Origin: an uncultured Ruminococcus sp.
GTDB lineage: Bacteria; Bacillota_A; Clostridia; Oscillospirales; Acutalibacteraceae
DNA length: 5,506 nucleotides
Assembly (NCBI GenBank): GCA_902773395.1
Contig: CACYEJ010000466.1
Span: 1-5,506, forward strand
Reading direction: 5' to 3'
Shown here: positions 5,455 to 5,506 of the stretch, piece after piece
Layout of the letters: each line of letters begins with the position of its first letter
Numbering within the stretch: position 1 is the first letter of the stretch
Program-made: the position numbers and the translations under genes
Notes under the pieces: generated by a model
Told to the model about the DNA's origin: nothing
The model's database searches: none
The model's input: the letters and a program-made list of their open reading frames with translations, nothing else

Positions 5455-5506
5455 GGTGCCGGTGACCGGACTCGAACCGGTACGGTATCGCTACCGGCGG
5501 ATTTTG
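5454..5506 (-). tRNA. tRNA-Leu (anticodon CAA), 3' part only
   Basis: The minus strand from the window edge begins at CAA (5506-5504), read as the anticodon because AA and the TCCGC anticodon stem follow at the expected distance. The long variable arm, CGGTA-GCGA-TACCG, marks a class II tRNA. The T-arm is ACCGG-TTCGAGT-CCGGT and the acceptor 3' strand is CACCGGC, followed by discriminator A and an encoded CCA. This matches bacterial leucine tRNAs; the first visible base C gives CAA rather than TAA. The D-arm and 5' acceptor strand (expected GCCGGTG) lie outside the window, so isotype and anticodon are inferred from the 3' two-thirds. Confidence 0.92.

Overview
The window looks like a low-GC, gut-type Firmicutes genome, most likely Ruminococcaceae/Oscillospiraceae. 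The evidence is a secreted protein that combines DUF6273-like, bacterial Ig-like and BspA-type leucine-rich repeat modules with a C-terminal type I dockerin, plus strong GGAGG ribosome binding sites and a tRNA-Leu with encoded CCA. All clearly supported genes lie on the minus strand, so the window is best read from right to left.

Layout, right to left: (1) 5454-5506, the 3' part of a tRNA-Leu cut by the window edge exactly at its anticodon (CAA). A strong intrinsic terminator hairpin (5425-5454) abuts it. (2) 5100-5424, about 325 bases without a convincing gene. It holds a cluster of TGACAG/CTGTCA repeats and a palindrome overlapping a perfect TATAAT on the plus strand. (3) 4797-5099, a 100-residue protein resembling the DUF6809 family. 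(4) 4492-4796, a non-coding leader region. (5) 64-4491, one very large secreted, probably cohesin-anchored protein of 1475 residues. (6) 1-63, a short flank with nothing that can be assigned.

The most interesting part is the leader at 4492-4705. An extended -10 promoter (TTGCAT, 17 bases, TGG-TAAAAT) points to transcription starting at about 4670. The RNA would begin with GCGACG, which can pair with CGTCGC about 100 bases later and close a roughly 110-nt domain. The 3' strand of that closing helix can alternatively form a 14-position hairpin with the 5' arm of an intrinsic terminator (UUCG loop, U5 tract). That terminator sits just 5 bases before the ribosome binding site of the large gene. 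This is the architecture of a transcription-terminating riboswitch or attenuator. I recognise no known class in it.

How the parts work together (inference): the large protein is exported, probably attached to a scaffoldin or cell-surface cohesin by its dockerin, and presents LRR and Ig-like modules outward. Its expression seems to require read-through of the leader terminator. The small DUF6809-like gene lies upstream on the same strand with no terminator of its own visible, so its transcripts could also run into the leader.
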